Source: JABWBR01 sp036741235 (GTDB taxonomy: Bacteria; Bacteroidota; Bacteroidia; Chitinophagales; Saprospiraceae). Taken from it: a DNA stretch of 5,933 bases. Under the pieces are notes generated by a model, which saw nothing but the letters and a program-made list of their open reading frames with translations, did not search any database and was not told where the DNA came from. Made by a program: the position numbers and the translations under genes. Shown piece after piece: positions 5,425 to 5,933 of the stretch (position 1 is the stretch's first letter; the number at the start of each line of letters is the position of its first letter). Location: positions 1-5,933 of the forward strand of contig DAINSQ010000232.1 of the NCBI GenBank assembly GCA_036741235.1, in the 5' to 3' direction.

Positions 5425-5933
5425 TACAAATCGCATGATTTTTGGGGTTTAAAATTTCCAGGATGAAATCCAGAAACCGGCAAAACCGAAAACATTTGTG
5501 AATCAAACGAGCCAGCCCTTCTCTAAAAATGGAAACTTCGGGGGTCTGACTTCCGTCCTGATATACTTGTGTGGCAATGTGTTTTCTGTAAGGCCATCCC
5601 TGACGAATAGCCAAGACGTAAGCCAAAGCTGCCAGCGCCATCATCAATTGGTTTTTGCCGGGGTCTTTCAAATTCAAATCTTCCAAATTATATCCGTTGG
5701 ATTTCAAATGCTTGAATAGGCACTCTATTTTCCAGCGCATGGCATACATTCGGGCAGCCTTCGAGACCTGGGGCAGTGAGGTCAAAAATATCAATATCGG
5801 TTCTTCCGCCCCAGCTTTGGGATTAGGCAACATAACTACTGTAAAGGCGTAGCCGGCCATATTCACCTGCTTTTTAACCGTAAGCCTCCGGCGAAGCGCA
5901 CCTTGCACTAATATCCAGGCGACATTAGCTTTA
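5411..5933 (-). CDS. IS4-type transposase, C-terminal part (5' end outside window)
   Basis: The frame is open from the right edge, so the start is not in the window; the GTG at 5908 is internal. About 173 residues are visible. YAMRWKIECLFKHLK is an exact Y-(2)-R-(3)-E-(6)-K signature of the IS4-type DDE transposases, with the Glu being the third catalytic acid of the RNase-H-like fold. It is preceded by a beta-strand region (ILIFLTSLP) and followed by a helical Ala/Leu-rich stretch. The two catalytic Asp residues should lie outside the window. The enzyme cuts and joins the IS ends. The reading frame is uninterrupted to its stop inside the terminal repeat, so this copy shows no decay in the visible part. 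IS4 is a broad group; the exact subgroup is not assigned. Confidence 0.9.
   Translation of the reverse strand, partial: KANVAWILVQGALRRRLTVKKQVNMAGYAFTVVMLPNPKAGAEEPILIFLTSLPQVSKAARMYAMRWKIECLFKHLKSNGYNLEDLNLKDPGKNQLMMALAALAYVLAIRQGWPYRKHIATQVYQDGSQTPEVSIFREGLARLIHKCFRFCRFLDFILEILNPKNHAICKNVQ

Larger units (their letters stand above)
5410..5933 (-). mobile_element. IS4-type insertion sequence, 3' end
   Basis: It runs from the terminal inverted repeat at 5410 to the window edge and consists almost wholly of the transposase gene. A second end of apparently the same IS type lies at 1-52. Target-site duplications cannot be tested because only one flank of each copy is visible. Confidence 0.85.

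Noticed and set aside
5183..5452. 89-codon + strand frame with a Cys cluster
   Set aside because: It runs through the IS terminal repeat into the transposase gene, so its C-terminal part is antisense to a real gene. No family features are seen.

Overview
The window looks like part of a Bacteroidota chromosome or large replicon. The reasons are a GLPGLI-family secreted protein next to a carboxypeptidase-regulatory-domain/TonB-receptor-type outer-membrane protein, A/T-rich translation starts without clear Shine-Dalgarno sequences, and a match to the Bacteroidota -7 promoter element TAnnTTTG. The order or genus cannot be fixed from the sequence alone.

Layout from left to right. Bases 1-52 are the end of an insertion sequence (IS). 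It abuts a 5'-truncated type I methionine aminopeptidase gene (53-534, + strand) that has lost its N-terminal part and its first metal-ligand Asp. Bases 535-837 are non-coding, with short direct repeats, two hairpins and a C10 tract. Three genes follow on the minus strand, read from right to left: a small secreted six-cysteine protein (4739-4398), a GLPGLI-family periplasmic or secreted protein (4336-3560), and a large outer-membrane beta-barrel protein with plug and regulatory domains (3558-838). Upstream of them, also on the minus strand, is a 78-residue helix-turn-helix protein (5157-4921). A gene-poor stretch (5158-5409) leads to the 3' end of an IS4-type transposase (5933-5411), which runs off the right edge.

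The central part is the interesting one: small DNA-binding protein, then a 181-base control region, then a secreted Cys-rich protein, then an intercistronic hairpin, then GLPGLI and the outer-membrane receptor. The control region holds five tandem 10-base units (with two looser ones inside the end of the regulator gene). The array ends where a -33 box would be expected, just upstream of a good -7 element. The regulator and the Cys-rich protein genes also share a nearly identical 17-base start region. A reasonable but unproven reading is a self-contained, regulated envelope system in which a small disulfide-rich protein works with its own receptor/GLPGLI pair.

The block is bounded by two IS ends that share a 15-base terminal inverted repeat. 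These appear to be opposite ends of two copies of the same IS in the same orientation, so the whole 5.4 kb could be a composite mobile unit or the product of IS-mediated rearrangement.
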